A program made the position numbers and the translations under genes. A stretch of DNA of 64,000 nt from Proales similis (Eukaryota; Rotifera; Eurotatoria; Ploima; Proalidae), in assembly GCA_019059635.1 (NCBI GenBank), contig JAGVRJ010000011.1, forward strand, positions 1,302,001 to 1,366,000, in the 5' to 3' direction. Below the pieces are notes generated by a model. The model was given only the letters and a program-made list of their open reading frames with translations. It ran no database searches and was not told the DNA's origin. Numbering within the stretch: position 1 is the stretch's first letter; every line of letters starts with the position of its first letter. Positions 12,763 to 23,152 of the stretch are shown here, one piece after another.

Positions 12763-14704
12763 ATGGCATCTTCGTCCGGACTGAAACGGCACATGAGCGG
12801 CTCGAACAGTAGCCTTCACAACAGCGATGATGACGATGACTACGAGGGCAGCATAAGTGGAAGTGTGACCGCAAGCCGAGAGGAAAAGCGCCGCCTATCT
12901 CACACGGCCGCCGAGCAAAAGCGACGAAATGCCATAAAAGTAATTCATCCATTCCTAACACCTGCTCACCCTCATGCAACTGTCATCAAACTGTCATCAA
13001 ACTGCCTGTCTGTGAAAAGAAGAGAGTTAGCAAAAAGAACGCGAATAGGGCGAATTTGACGCGTCAATCGTCCTTGGTTCGATCAGGCCCCATGAATGGG
13101 CGGGCGAGCCGCTAGATGTTTGATTTTCGTTCGATTCAAGCATTTAACTTTGGTAGCATTCGTATGATTGCGTTGAGTTGCATCACGCCTCGGTCAATCT
13201 CTAACCAGCTAAAATTAATCAGCAACAACCAAACACAAGAAACTCTCATTTGTTCTAATTTAATCTAAATCGAACCACCACAGAGGGGCTATGACGAACT
13301 GCAGCTTATAGTTCCGTCATGCGATTACATGGATCCCTCAAGTTCACAAAAAATATGCAAAGCAACAGTTCTCAAAAGATGTAAGTGCAGATTAGAGTGC
13401 AGTCTCGACGCCCATCCTTGCAGGCCTGATCTCTCCCTCGCCCTCGCTCGTGTCAGTCGCAATCAACCTCTCCCCTCCATCAGTCTGCGCCCTTTCCATG
13501 CTCATTGAGCAGTTCATCGACCATTGCTTAGTCTATTCCAAGTACACCGTCTTTCCGACAACACACACACACACACACACAAATCTCGGTGTAAACAGTC
13601 CTGTTAAAACAAAAATAATTAATTTGGTCGCGTTTTTAATAGCAAGGTTATGAGTTGCTTCAAAATGTTGTACCATCTTGTCAACAATCAGGCCAAATTA
13701 TTTCTATGAGGATCACTAGAGCAACAACACTTGAGCAGAGTAAGTGCGACGATTGTGTTCTTTGCTCTCCTTCACTTGCCACATCTCGAGTCTTGCGCCC
13801 GCCCTCGACGGTCCTCTTCTAAGCCACCGACTCTCACTTTCATCTTCATCGTTGGTCCTTTCTTGTCTTGTGCCGCTATCGCTTATCCTAAATCCTGCCA
13901 CTCCAACTGCTCGACAGAGTCTCCTTTAAGAGAATAGTGAGCTCAGCTACCTAAACTTAAGCGTCAGGGCCAGTCTAAGGAATGGTGAGCCGGAAACCTG
14001 ATTTTTTCTCTTCGGGGGAGAGAGAGAGACAGCAAAGGCTGTCGGCACCAACTCGGAGAATGTCCGGGTTCGGGCGCCGGCGATCGAAATCTATGCCGCT
14101 GCTGCTGCTTGTCGAATTGAAACTCCACAAAAACGGGCTCATGTTTCGTTTTTCTTGTTAGCTATCGACTACATCCACGAGCTAGAGAAAGAGAAGGACG
14201 TGCACGAAGCTCAGCTGGACTCGAGCAAAAAGGAAGTGACCGCCCTGAAGATCATGAAAAGGTAAGAGCGTCATGGTAGTGTTAATCTCCACTGAGCCGA
14301 GTGACTAAACGCCTTGAAGAAACTACGAGGACATGCTGAGGCATCATCGAAACGCGCCCAAGGAGAACAGCGATGTTGAGCTGAACGAAGATGCCAAGTT
14401 TGATCTTGTAAGTTCGCTTCCTCTGCTCGACGCGAGTGTCTTATCTATTCTCTCAACCGTTGCTCAGTTTGTCAAGTTCTCCGATAATCTATTCCAATCA
14501 TTCAATTCAATGGTGAACGCCAACTCGTTCTCCGAGTTGTCCAGCACGGCGTTCAATTGGCTCGAGAAGATGTGTTCAGCAGACGTGAGTTTTCCACTTC
14601 ACTCTCTCACTCTTCCTCCGATCTGCTCTAAAACTCAATTGCAGAATCTGAAAAATTTGGTTCTATTTTCAATGCTTCAAATGGCCAAGCAGATTGGCCG
14701 GTGA
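12763..14704 (+). CDS. MLX: Max-like bHLH leucine-zipper factor (Mlx/Bigmax type)
   Basis: Nuclear partner of Mondo/ChREBP-type glucose-sensing factors, binding E-box pairs. Six exons (12763-12939, 13284-13380, 14162-14261, 14320-14407, 14468-14584, 14645-14704) give 212 residues. The basic region is SHTAAEQKRRNAIKRGYDEL with the E-box-contacting His, Glu and Arg. Helix 2 is KICKATVLKRSIDYIHELEK, followed by the zipper (VTALKIMKRNYEDML). The C-terminal region FVKFSDNLFQSFNSMVNANS, SFSELSSTAFNWLE and LKNLVLFSML matches the cytoplasmic localisation and dimerisation domain that separates Mlx from Max. Introns 1 (344 nt) and 2 (781 nt) are long for this window. The N-terminus is acidic (DDDDDYEG). 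Confidence 0.9.
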
Positions 14705-15759
14705 GCGGCGCCACCGATTTAGGAGTTCAATTTCGGTCAAATTCACTTGTTCTCTATTTCGTTTGTCTTTTCATTGTTTGTTTATTACTCTGTTCGTCTG
14801 CTTTTCAATTTAAATTAATCTAGACATATCTAAGTCAATCTAGTGCTTTACTGACTTTCTTTTTTTTTAATCGTCTCTGTCTCCGCTTCGTTCACTGCAA
14901 AGAGGCACAGCAATAAACGAAAAAGAAGAATCAAACAGCCTTTTACTTGATCGATTAGCCGGCTAAAGAGAGCTGGCATGCATTAGAGCGGCCGATCGGA
15001 AAGCTTCTTCAAGCCATTCAAAAGCTTCCTTTGCTCCGATCCTCTTCGGCGGCTCAACTCCGACCGATAAGAAGCACGTCACAAGAGTAATTAAATGGAT
15101 GCGAATTGCAATCGGATTTGATTGCGAAAGAAACGCTAGGAAACTTGCACAGAGAGAAAGAGCGAGAGGGAAAAAGAGAGAGAGCGGGAGAGGGAAAGAG
15201 AGAGAGAGAGAGTGGGAGAGAAAAAGTGGGAAAAATAAAGCCAATATATACAAAGTAATGAAAAATCGAGCGAAATAAAGAGCCTGATGGGATGTGTTTG
15301 CTTTGGGGATAGGCAAACGATCGAAGCCCCCCAAAGGCCCATTTGACTGCCGCAAACCGATTTGGCGCACTACTCATATTGAGGAACCGTGCCTGATAGA
15401 CTCAATAAAGCGGTGCCAGAGATACACACAGACGTGGAGTGGAGAGGAAGGCCCGAAGGGCTCCTATTTGACGAGGTCTTGTTTGCGCTATTCGTGCGCT
15501 CGCTCTAAAGAGACGCGTGAATGCGTGGATGGACTCAATCAAATAATGGCATTTTGGCGGCAAACAATCCAATTTGAAATGTCATCGTCGAACGAGCGCG
15601 TGCGATCAGCTCTATTCGACAAGAGGCAAGCAGGCGCGAAGTTGTTGTTGAACAACCGAAGAACCAACTGAAATGAAGATCTCAATTGCACATCATCAGT
15701 CGACTGGTTGTGTTTTTTCGATTCCGATCAGCTAATTTACGCTTTCCGGAGCCAAGAAT
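14705..15759. other. Intergenic with GA-rich low-complexity tract
   Basis: About 1 kb without a recognisable gene. AATAAA at about 14911 may end the Mlx-like transcript. A GA-rich purine tract runs from about 15150 to 15235 and produces spurious Ser/Leu-rich open frames on the other strand. The last part should hold the promoter of the first nicotinic receptor gene. Confidence 0.45.
15150..15235. repeat. Imperfect (GA)n low-complexity tract
   Basis: Repeated AGAGAG blocks interspersed with GGGA and AAAG. The antisense strand is a long polypyrimidine tract. No coding function is supported. Confidence 0.8.
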
Positions 15760-17767
15760 ATGCAATTAAAAGTAAAGCTCTCTGCCGTCTCGTCTTGTTA
15801 ATCAATTATTCATATCGCAAATCAATGTCCTCCTTCAAAAGCAAATAAGCGTTGATCTTTGCATTTTGCTCGCGCATATCTGCCTGCTATTTGCAACAAG
15901 TAACGCCCGATCGATTGGGCAAAGTTTTCAACCGCAACTAACAATTTTGCGCTTCTCTCAAGTAACGAGCGCAAGTGAAGATGCCGAGCGACTACTCGAC
16001 GATTTGTTCTCCGACTACATGCTCAGTGTGCGACCGGTCGAAGATCCAAACGAGCCAATTAAGGTCTACTTGGGCCTGCGTTTGTCACAAATTGCTGACA
16101 TTGTAATTAATTCGCCCTCTTTCTCCTTCTCTCTCTCTCTCTCTCTCTTTCCCTTCAAATCATCGTCATACTCTTGATCGAACATTTAAGGATGAGAAAA
16201 ATCAGATAATGACGACCAACCTCTGGATTCGTCATGTAAGTAGATTCCCAACTGTGTGCCAATACTCAACTCTCTAATCTCGTCTGATTTTAATGAGCTC
16301 AGGAGTGGAACGATTGCAAGGTAAACTTCAAGTCACTTTCTCATTCTAGCCGGCTCACATTTATCGACTGTTTCAAATAACCAGCTCAGATGGAACCCGC
16401 AAGATTATGACAACATCGCGAAAATAAATGTACCTAGCGAGCTAATCTGGCGTCCGGACATTGTTCTGTAAGTGCTTTTGATTTTTATTTTAGAACTGCC
16501 GCCTTGGTTTCAACCGATTCGATCATTCAGGTACAACAAGTAAGTGACGGCTGTTTCCCTTCTTGTTCCCACAAGGCTAATGAGACGCGCCCAGTGCCGA
16601 CGGCGACTACCAGGTCACCACGCAGACCAAGGCCACCATCCACCATGACGGCCAGGTGGTCTGGGAGCCGCCCATGATCTACAAGAGCTACTGCGCCATC
16701 AACATCGAGTACTACCCGTTCGACGTGCAGGACTGCTATATGAAGTTCGGCACGTGGACGTTCAACGGCGACCTCATCGAGCTGGAGCACATCGACGCCA
16801 CGGACGTGATGCGCGAGCAGCGGCCCAAGGTGGCCAGGAACGGCATCCCGGTCATGGTCTACACCATCGAGCAGGGCATCGACATGAGCGACTACTACGA
16901 GAGTGTCGAGTGGGACGTGCTCGGCATCCCGGCGCAGAAGAACATCAAGTACTACGACTGCTGCCTGGAGCCCTACTACGACATCTACTTCAACATCACC
17001 ATCAGACGCAAGACGCTCTTCTACACCGTCAACCTGATCATCCCCTGCGTGAACATCTCCTTTCTGTCGGTGCTCGTCTTCTACCTGCCGAGTGACTGTG
17101 GCGAAAAGATCACCTTGGGCATCTCAATTCTGGTCGCGTTGCTCGTGTTTTATTTGCTGCTGATCGACCTCATCCCTCCCACGTCGCTGGTGATCCCCTT
17201 GCTGGGCAAGTATCTCCTGTTCACTCTGGTCCTTGTTAACTTGAGCATCCTCCTCACCATATTTGTTCTCAACGTACACCATCGAAAGCCAAGCACACAC
17301 CAAATCCCTCCTTGGGTTCGCCTTCTTTTCATCAACGTCCTCCCTCCATTCATTGGCATTCACAACTACAACTTGTTCAAGTCAGAACTTGACTCCGACC
17401 ATTACATCAGCCAAGAAGACATTTGTTCGCCCATCCATCAGACGCTTAGGCCCCATAATTCCTATCCAGCGCCTATTCGCCGGGCATTCGAATCAATTCA
17501 TTTCATCAACGAGCGCATGAATAAAACTGACCGGGAAAAGGAGGTAAATTTCAACCATGTCTAAATCTTTTAGAATAAATGGCCCAAGCCGGCCGATTCA
17601 ATAAGGCAACAAACGAGTGGAAATTTGTCGCAATGGTGCTCGATCGCCTCTTTCTTATTTTGTTCACATTCGCGTCTCTAGTCGGCTTCTTTGTGATCTT
17701 TCTCCAAGCTCCGTCGATCAGCGACAATCGGCAGCCTTTGGGTCGAATCAAATCTGACGAGGTCTAG
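15760..17767 (+). CDS. Nicotinic acetylcholine receptor alpha subunit, copy 1
   Basis: Cys-loop cation channel subunit. Nine exons (15760-15771, 15842-15899, 15963-16102, 16191-16235, 16303-16320, 16385-16467, 16531-16539, 16595-17543, 17606-17767) give 491 residues. Exons 1-2 make the signal peptide [20 protein letters not shown]. The ligand-binding domain has [20 protein letters not shown], the 13-residue Cys loop [15 protein letters not shown] and the vicinal pair [12 protein letters not shown], which marks an alpha subunit. M1 begins [19 protein letters not shown]. The GEK motif before M2 indicates cation selectivity. M2 reads [18 protein letters not shown], with Val at 9'. M3-M4 loop is short (about 80 residues). 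M4 ([16 protein letters not shown]) is on the last exon, entered at the acceptor at 17605. Exon 7 is a 9-nt microexon. Exons 6-8 share a near-identical block with the next gene. Confidence 0.9.
16444..17092 (+). repeat. Near-identical block shared by the two receptor genes (copy 1)
   Basis: This 649-nt block matches 18476-19124 at a constant offset of 2032 with about eight mismatches by eye. It spans the end of one exon, two introns, the 9-nt microexon and most of the ligand-binding and M1 coding sequence. Sequence on either side is clearly diverged. Interpreted as a gene-conversion tract. Confidence 0.9.
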
Positions 17768-17992
17768 ATTTTCCTCCCTCGCTTGCGTCTAACCTAAGTC
17801 TGTCTGGCTTCCATGAATCAATAAACCTTAGCCTGATTCCTCTTTCTTCATTTGCTCGTTTTGCATCTCTCTGTGACGCGGGAGATTCCAGCACAAGCTA
17901 AAAATCTTCTCATTTTGTTCGATTGCAGAATCTAACAGCAAACTAGAGCAGGACGCTGAAAATCAATTGAGCCTGCACGTTGGTCGGTTGCA

Positions 17993-19766
17993 ATGAGACC
18001 TCTTGTACTTTGCTTTCTCCTATCGTCGGGTAAACGGCGCTTCCTCGCCGCCTAAAAGACGCTCTCTAACGTCCAGCTGGTGTTTTCCAAGTCGTAAAGT
18101 GTGACATTGTCTCAGAGCGGCTGCTGACTGATTTGTTCGGCGAGTATGAGCCGTTTCCGATCCCGCTTCCTGACAATGGAGATCGATTCGTCATCTACAT
18201 GGGTCTAAGACTGTCACAAATCGCCGACATTGTAAATTGAATTTTGTCTTTTCTAAACCATCTCAATTGAAATGACCAAGAAAAACGTGTTAAGGACGAG
18301 CGGAACCAGATTATGACCACCAACGTGTGGATGATGCAGAAATGGAAAGACTACAGAGTAATGACAATCTTTTTAAAAAGACTGCTGCCAACTCATATTT
18401 GCAAATATAAACAAAGCTCACGTGGGATCCGTTAAAATACGAGAACATCACCAAAATAAAGGTGCCACATGAGAAAATCTGGCGTCCGGACATTGTTCTG
18501 TAAGTGCTTTTGATTTTTATTTCAGAACTGCCGCCTTGGTTTCAACCGATTCGATCATTCAGGTACAACAAGTAAGTGACGGCTGTTTCCCTTCTTGTTC
18601 CGACAAGGCTAATGAGACGCGCCCAGTGCCGACGGCGACTACCAGGTCACCACGCAGACCAAGGCCACCATCCACCATGACGGCCAGGTGGTCTGGGAGC
18701 CGCCCATGATCTACAAGAGCTACTGCGCCATCAACATCGAGTACTACCCGTTCGATGTGCAGGACTGCTACATGAAGTTCGGCACGTGGACGTTCAACGG
18801 CGACCTCATCGAGCTGGAGCACATCGACGCCACGGACGTGATGCGCGAGCAGCGGCCCAAGGTGGCCAGGAACGGCATCCCAGTCAGGGTCTACACCATC
18901 GAGCAGGGCATCGACATGAGCGACTACTACGAGAGTGTCGAGTGGGACGTGCTCGGCATCCCTGCGCAGAAGAACATCAAGTACTACGACTGCTGCCTGG
19001 AGCCCTACTACGACATCTACTTCAACATCACCATCAGACGCAAGACGCTCTTCTACACCGTCAACCTGATCATCCCCTGCGTGAACATCTCCTTTCTGTC
19101 GGTGCTCGTCTTCTATCTGCCGAGCAGTAGCGGCGAGAAGATCGTACTGGGCATTTACGTCTTGGTCGCGTTGCTCGTGTTTTATTTGCTGTTGATCGAG
19201 CTCATACCGCCGACGTCGATAGTGATCCCGTTGCTGGGCAAGTATCTCTTGTTCACGCTCATTCTGGTCAACTTGAGCATCGCCTGCACGATCATAGTTC
19301 TGAACATTCACTACCGAAAACCGAACAGGAACGAAATGCCCCGCTGGGTTAAACGGCTCTTTTTTGATTTTCTTGCACCGGTCTTGTTCGTTACCCGACC
19401 CAAGGACTTTGACAAGCGTCTCAACATCGAGGAAAAGCCCATTCCACGCTCCATTCTTAAGCCATGTGACAAGCACAAATCTTTCCTCCCCAGATCCATT
19501 CATCGCGCCCTCAAGGGTATTCAGTTTGCATGTTCGAAATTGCGCGAGCACAACGAAGAGCGTCGAGTAAGTTTAAACTACACCGCTGCCAGTCTGACAC
19601 TTTTTCGAAACCTTTTTCTTTTTCAAAGGAAATCCAAGACTGGATGTATTTGGCCATAATTGTCGACCGCCTCTTCCTCTGGCTCTTTTTGATCGTCTTC
19701 TTCTGCGGCACGGTGGGCATATTTCTCAAAGCGCCGTCTATTTACGAGCTCGTCGTTCCTTGGTGA
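17993..19766 (+). CDS. Nicotinic acetylcholine receptor alpha subunit, copy 2
   Basis: Tandem paralog of the preceding gene, 226 nt after its stop. Seven exons (17993-18029, 18077-18231, 18295-18357, 18417-18499, 18563-18571, 18627-19566, 19629-19766) give 474 residues. The signal peptide is [19 protein letters not shown]. It has the same Cys loop and CC pair as copy 1. The N-terminal domain ([19 protein letters not shown]) and the M2 region ([18 protein letters not shown]) differ; M2 has Val at 9', Tyr at 6' and Val at 2'. The intron that splits copy 1 before EWND is absent here, and copy 1 has an extra intron in its signal peptide. The 9-nt microexon (G TAC AAC AA) is kept. From the end of exon 4 into exon 6 it is almost identical to copy 1, introns included. 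Confidence 0.9.
18476..19124 (+). repeat. Near-identical block shared by the two receptor genes (copy 2)
   Basis: Partner of 16444-17092. The two enclosed introns (18500-18562 and 18572-18626) differ from their counterparts by only one base each, whereas introns just outside the block are unrelated in sequence. Confidence 0.9.
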
Positions 19767-19835
19767 GCATTTTTGCACCGTCACTGCTTTTGTTGAATAA
19801 AAATGCGACCATCATGTTACGAGGCCTGATTTCTT

Positions 19836-19843
19836 TATAAATT
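19836..19843 (+). promoter_or_regulatory. TATA box (TATAAATT) of the aldo-keto reductase gene
   Basis: Lies 82 nt upstream of the reductase ATG at 19918 and about 40 nt after the AATAAA (about 19795) of the receptor gene, so the two transcription units are packed closely. Confidence 0.6.
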
Positions 19844-19917
19844 ATTCACTCTCGTGCACATAAATAGAACTTTGAAACAAAGTCAAGCTTTCATTCATTT
19901 TGGAGAAATTTGAAGGA

Positions 19918-20784
19918 ATGAGCTCGCTGTCTATAAATTCTTTTGTCGAATTGAACAATGGAGTGAGAATGCCCGTGTTCGGCTTGGGTCTGTACCAGGC
20001 GCCACAAGCCGAGGCGGCGCAGGCGATTGAGCACGCGCTGGGCAAAGCAGGCTACCGGATGCTTGACGGCGCCAAGCTTTACAAGAACGAAACACAGATC
20101 GGCCAAGGGCTGAGAGCGAGCGGAAAGCCTCGCGATCAAGTGTTCATCGTGAGCAAGCTATTCACCACCGAGGGAGGAAAAGAGGCGGCGGTGGCGGCAA
20201 TAGAGGACAGTCTCAAGCAGATGGGCGTTGACTACATTGATCAGTATTTATTGCACGCGCCGCAAGGAGGCCGAGTACTAGAATGCTACGACGTGCTGCT
20301 CGACTATCAGAAGAAAGGAGTGCTCAAAACTGTCGGCGTATCGAATTTCGGCGTGGCGCATCTTGAAGCGCTCAAGAACTCGGGCAGGCCCTTGCCACAA
20401 GTCAATCAAATCGAGCTCCATCCCTAGTGCACTTATCCGGACATTGTCGACTGGTGCAGACGACACCGAGTTGTTCTCGTCGGCTATTCGCCCATCGCTC
20501 GCGCAAAAAAGCTCGAGCACCCGCTGGTCAACGAGCTGGCCAAAAAGTACGCCAAGTCGCCAGCACAGATTCTAATCCGCTGGTCGTTGCAGAACGATTT
20601 CGTCACCATTCCCAAGTCAACGCGGCCACATCGAATCGAAGAGAACGCCAACGTATTCGATTTCGAACTCGACGCAAGCGATCTGGAGCGCCTCAACGAG
20701 ATGGGCCGAAACGAAGCTGAAAAGACTGGCTGGGATCCAACAAAAAACGATATTCCCACAAAGTTTGGACCCACAAATCTATGA
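19918..20784 (+). pseudogene. Aldo-keto reductase with one in-frame TAG stop
   Basis: NADPH-dependent aldo-keto reductase fold, single exon, 288 codons if the internal stop is read through. The N-terminal part is well conserved: LNNGVRMPVFGLGLY, then the catalytic set Asp and Tyr in YRMLDGAKLYKNE, Lys in FIVSKLF and His in YLLHAP, and VGVSNFG. At 20425-20427 a TAG follows NQIELHP, where the family normally has Tyr or another aromatic residue. The frame then continues intact for 118 codons with YSPIA, QILIRWSLQN and the NADPH-binding VTIPKSTRPHRIEENANVFD. One substitution from TAC or TAT explains it. It could be a fresh pseudogene, a polymorphic null allele, a sequencing error or readthrough. 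The translated 169-residue fragment would lack the coenzyme site. Confidence 0.8.
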
Positions 20785-21304
20785 GACGCGCGTATCATTC
20801 CACACGAGTGAGATTTTGAAAGTGAAAAAGGCCTGATTATTGTTAATAAATAAACGGATGGCGCCTATGGTAGCCGAAAGAAGAAGACAGAGAATTTGCA
20901 GAGGATCTTGATGCTCTTTGCAAATAATTAAGCGACAGGCATTTTTGGGTACAAGCAATCAAGCACGAACGGGTCAGGCCACTAGCTGATTGATCTGGCA
21001 CTGTTTGTAGAACGACTTGAGCCATGGGAGGGATCGCATCTCGCGGTGGCCGTTCGCCTCGCGAGACGTGCCCTTGTCTAGCTGGGCGCAGTGAAGCGCG
21101 GCTGCATTTAATTTGCAATTCGAATCGACCCGTGTTGCCATATGTTGATGGACTGAAGCCTCTCCTACACATATCTGCAGCCATTTGGGCACAATTTGAT
21201 TTCATTGCTTCGATTTATTTAGGGAATTATTGCTGCTTGTCAAAATGCTTTTGGTTTCAGATTCGGTTAAATTAAAAAAAAATGGGAGGAGAACAGCAAT
21301 AGGA
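20785..21304. other. Intergenic, convergent 3' ends
   Basis: 520 nt between the reductase (+) and Frizzled (-). AATAAATAAA at about 20845 fits the reductase poly(A) signal and TTTATTT at about 21214 fits the Frizzled one on the other strand. Nothing else recognised. Confidence 0.5.
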
Positions 21305-23080
21305 TTAGACTCGATGAGAAGATGCAGACGGTAGAGAGTACTTGCTACTGCTGCTGGCGCCTTGGTAAGCACTGCTGGCCACAGACGAGGCATATGTGCA
21401 GTTTCGCGGCGCCACGAAAGGCTGGTTGTAGATACCCGGCATGTTCAAGTTGATTGGCTTGTAGGCGTACAGTTCACGCGGCTCCGAGCCCGGCGATGTG
21501 TGTGTCGAGACAAGGATCTTTTCTACTCTGTGCTGTTGGCCGCACGGACAGAGGCAGCGCTTCCAAATGCTGAACGTTTTGCCGGTGAATATCCAGCAGC
21601 TGGCCGCAATGCCGGCCATCAGACTCATCAGATGCTTGAGCATTGCGATGATGAATTCGGGCTCGAACTCCTGCTGGGTGCATTGCTCGTTGCAGTTGAG
21701 ACGGGCTCGTTGCCATTCGAGTTTGTAAAAGTATTCGTAAAACTGACAGGCAATGACAACGGCGCACGGAACTGTGTAGAGAATGGCGAATATTCCGATG
21801 CGAACCAGAAGGCTTTCGAGCTTGTCGGACTTGAGCCGGCTGTTGGCTTCGATTGAGGTGCGCAGGCGAAGTAGACTGCAGAAGCCGATCAGCAGGAAAC
21901 TTATTCCTGTCGATAGGTAGACCAACGATGGAATCAAAACGAACGACAAGAGCGTCTGATTGTTCAGGTTGCCCACAAAGCAGGTGCCAGTTAGCGGGTC
22001 GGCGTCGTTCAACGAAAATGTCAGAACGAACAGCGTCTTAATGAAGGGCAGGAGCCAGGCGATCAAGTGGAAGTAGGCGCCGTAGTTGGCGATCGACTCG
22101 GTGCTCCATTTCAGCACTCCGGCCAGGAACCATGTGAACGAGATTAGACACCACCAGATGGCACTGGCCATGCCAAAGAAGTAGATCAGAGCAAACGAGA
22201 GGGCGCAGTAGTTCCTGGTCGAGCTGTATATCGCACTCCCGTCTGGCTCGCAGGCCATTTGGTCGTGGCCGACTCTGAACCTGAGCAGGTAGCCGCCGCT
22301 GATGAACACGTAACATAGAACGAGATAGATGATGCCACGCTCCGGATAGCGAAAGCGGCTCGGTCCGATCATGAACGTGAAGACTGTGAAGACCGAGCTC
22401 GTGGCACAGATGAGCGCCCAGATCATTAGCCAGTTCATGGCGAACTGGCGCTGCTTGCCAGAAAAGTAGGCGCTCCGACACGGCTGTAGACAGTTGAGCA
22501 CGCCGCCTGTCGAGTACTTGCCATAGCGCGAGTCCATCTTGTCGGTGATTTTAATGAACGGCGCAGGACACGAACCATCATCGGACTGTTGAACAGGAGC
22601 ACTGGGCGGCTGGAGCTGATGGTTGATGTTGAGACGGGGAACGGTCGGTCTCTTCTCGCTCGGGTCCATGCAGATTTCGCTGCCCTGCTCGGGAAATCGG
22701 TCGCAGCTCATGAACGCCGGCCACTCGAATCCGAACCGTTTCATATGACCCTCGCAGCCCTGACGCGCACGGTTGCACACCGAACGACAGGCGGGCACAG
22801 GACGCTCGTAGTCAGGCAAGCAAATCGGCGTGTACATTGAGCACAAGAAGAACTTGATATCTGCCGAGCAGCCGATCTGAACCAGAGCGTAGAACTGATG
22901 CGCTTCCATGGCCGCTTCTTGCTGGTCCACATGGTTGAATTGATTTGGCATGACAGTTTGATTGTAGGGCAGATCTCGGCACATCGGCAGGCTGATGAAC
23001 TCGCATCGCCGCGCGTCTACGACCTGCCGGACAAGCAGCAGCAGCAGCAGTAGACCGATGTTTAGCGTTGGGACATGCAT
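21305..23080 (-). CDS. Frizzled receptor, Fz5/8-like
   Basis: Wnt receptor of the plasma membrane, intronless, 591 residues from the ATG at 23080. That ATG is chosen because a signal peptide (LNIGLLLLLLLVRQVVDARR) follows at once; the frame is open further upstream. The cysteine-rich domain has MPNQFNHVDQQEAAMEAHQF, FFLCSMYTPICLPDYERPVP, CRSVCNRARQGCE and FEWPAFMSCDRFPEQG, closest in memory to Fz5/8. Seven helices follow, with IWWCLISFTWFLAG in helix 3 to 4. The cytoplasmic tail begins GKTFSIWKRC, the KTxxxW Dishevelled-binding motif, and is Ser/Tyr-rich with no clear PDZ ligand (ends SSHRV). Antisense open frames are shadows. Confidence 0.93.
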   Translation of the reverse strand: MHVPTLNIGLLLLLLLVRQVVDARRCEFISLPMCRDLPYNQTVMPNQFNHVDQQEAAMEAHQFYALVQIGCSADIKFFLCSMYTPICLPDYERPVPACRSVCNRARQGCEGHMKRFGFEWPAFMSCDRFPEQGSEICMDPSEKRPTVPRLNINHQLQPPSAPVQQSDDGSCPAPFIKITDKMDSRYGKYSTGGVLNCLQPCRSAYFSGKQRQFAMNWLMIWALICATSSVFTVFTFMIGPSRFRYPERGIIYLVLCYVFISGGYLLRFRVGHDQMACEPDGSAIYSSTRNYCALSFALIYFFGMASAIWWCLISFTWFLAGVLKWSTESIANYGAYFHLIAWLLPFIKTLFVLTFSLNDADPLTGTCFVGNLNNQTLLSFVLIPSLVYLSTGISFLLIGFCSLLRLRTSIEANSRLKSDKLESLLVRIGIFAILYTVPCAVVIACQFYEYFYKLEWQRARLNCNEQCTQQEFEPEFIIAMLKHLMSLMAGIAASCWIFTGKTFSIWKRCLCPCGQQHRVEKILVSTHTSPGSEPRELYAYKPINLNMPGIYNQPFVAPRNCTYASSVASSAYQGASSSSKYSLPSASSHRV

Positions 23081-23146
23081 GCTCGTGTCTTGTGTGGTCC
23101 GGTCAAAATTGGTCTGATTAGTCTGAATGAACAGAAAATGCAAACA

Positions 23147-23152
23147 TTTATA
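23147..23152 (-). promoter_or_regulatory. TATA box (TATAAA) of the Frizzled gene
   Basis: On the minus strand TTATAAATG lies 67 nt upstream of the Frizzled ATG, giving a short leader of roughly 35-40 nt if used. Confidence 0.5.

Noticed and set aside
13060-13110. GGTTCGATC resembling a tRNA T-arm/B box
   Set aside because: The flanking sequence does not form a cloverleaf and no A box is present; it lies in an intron of the Mlx-like gene.
15130-15342. Ser/Leu-rich open frames on the minus strand near 15.2 kb
   Set aside because: They are translations of the (GA)n/(CT)n low-complexity tract.
16444-19124. Receptor blocks as a collapsed or chimeric assembly
   Set aside because: The scattered mismatches, the constant offset and the fully coherent reading frames on both sides argue for two real genes, though long reads would settle it.
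18559-19551. 330-codon open frame on the minus strand opposite the second nicotinic receptor
   Set aside because: It is the antisense shadow of a GC-rich, highly conserved coding exon; its protein has the Asp/Val/His/Gln-rich look of such shadows and its counterpart appears opposite the first copy.
20400-20427. TAG in the aldo-keto reductase as the end of a 27-nt intron (GTCAAT...CCCTAG)
   Set aside because: Removing it would delete NQIELHP, a conserved strand of the barrel, and 27 nt is too short for a spliceosomal intron.
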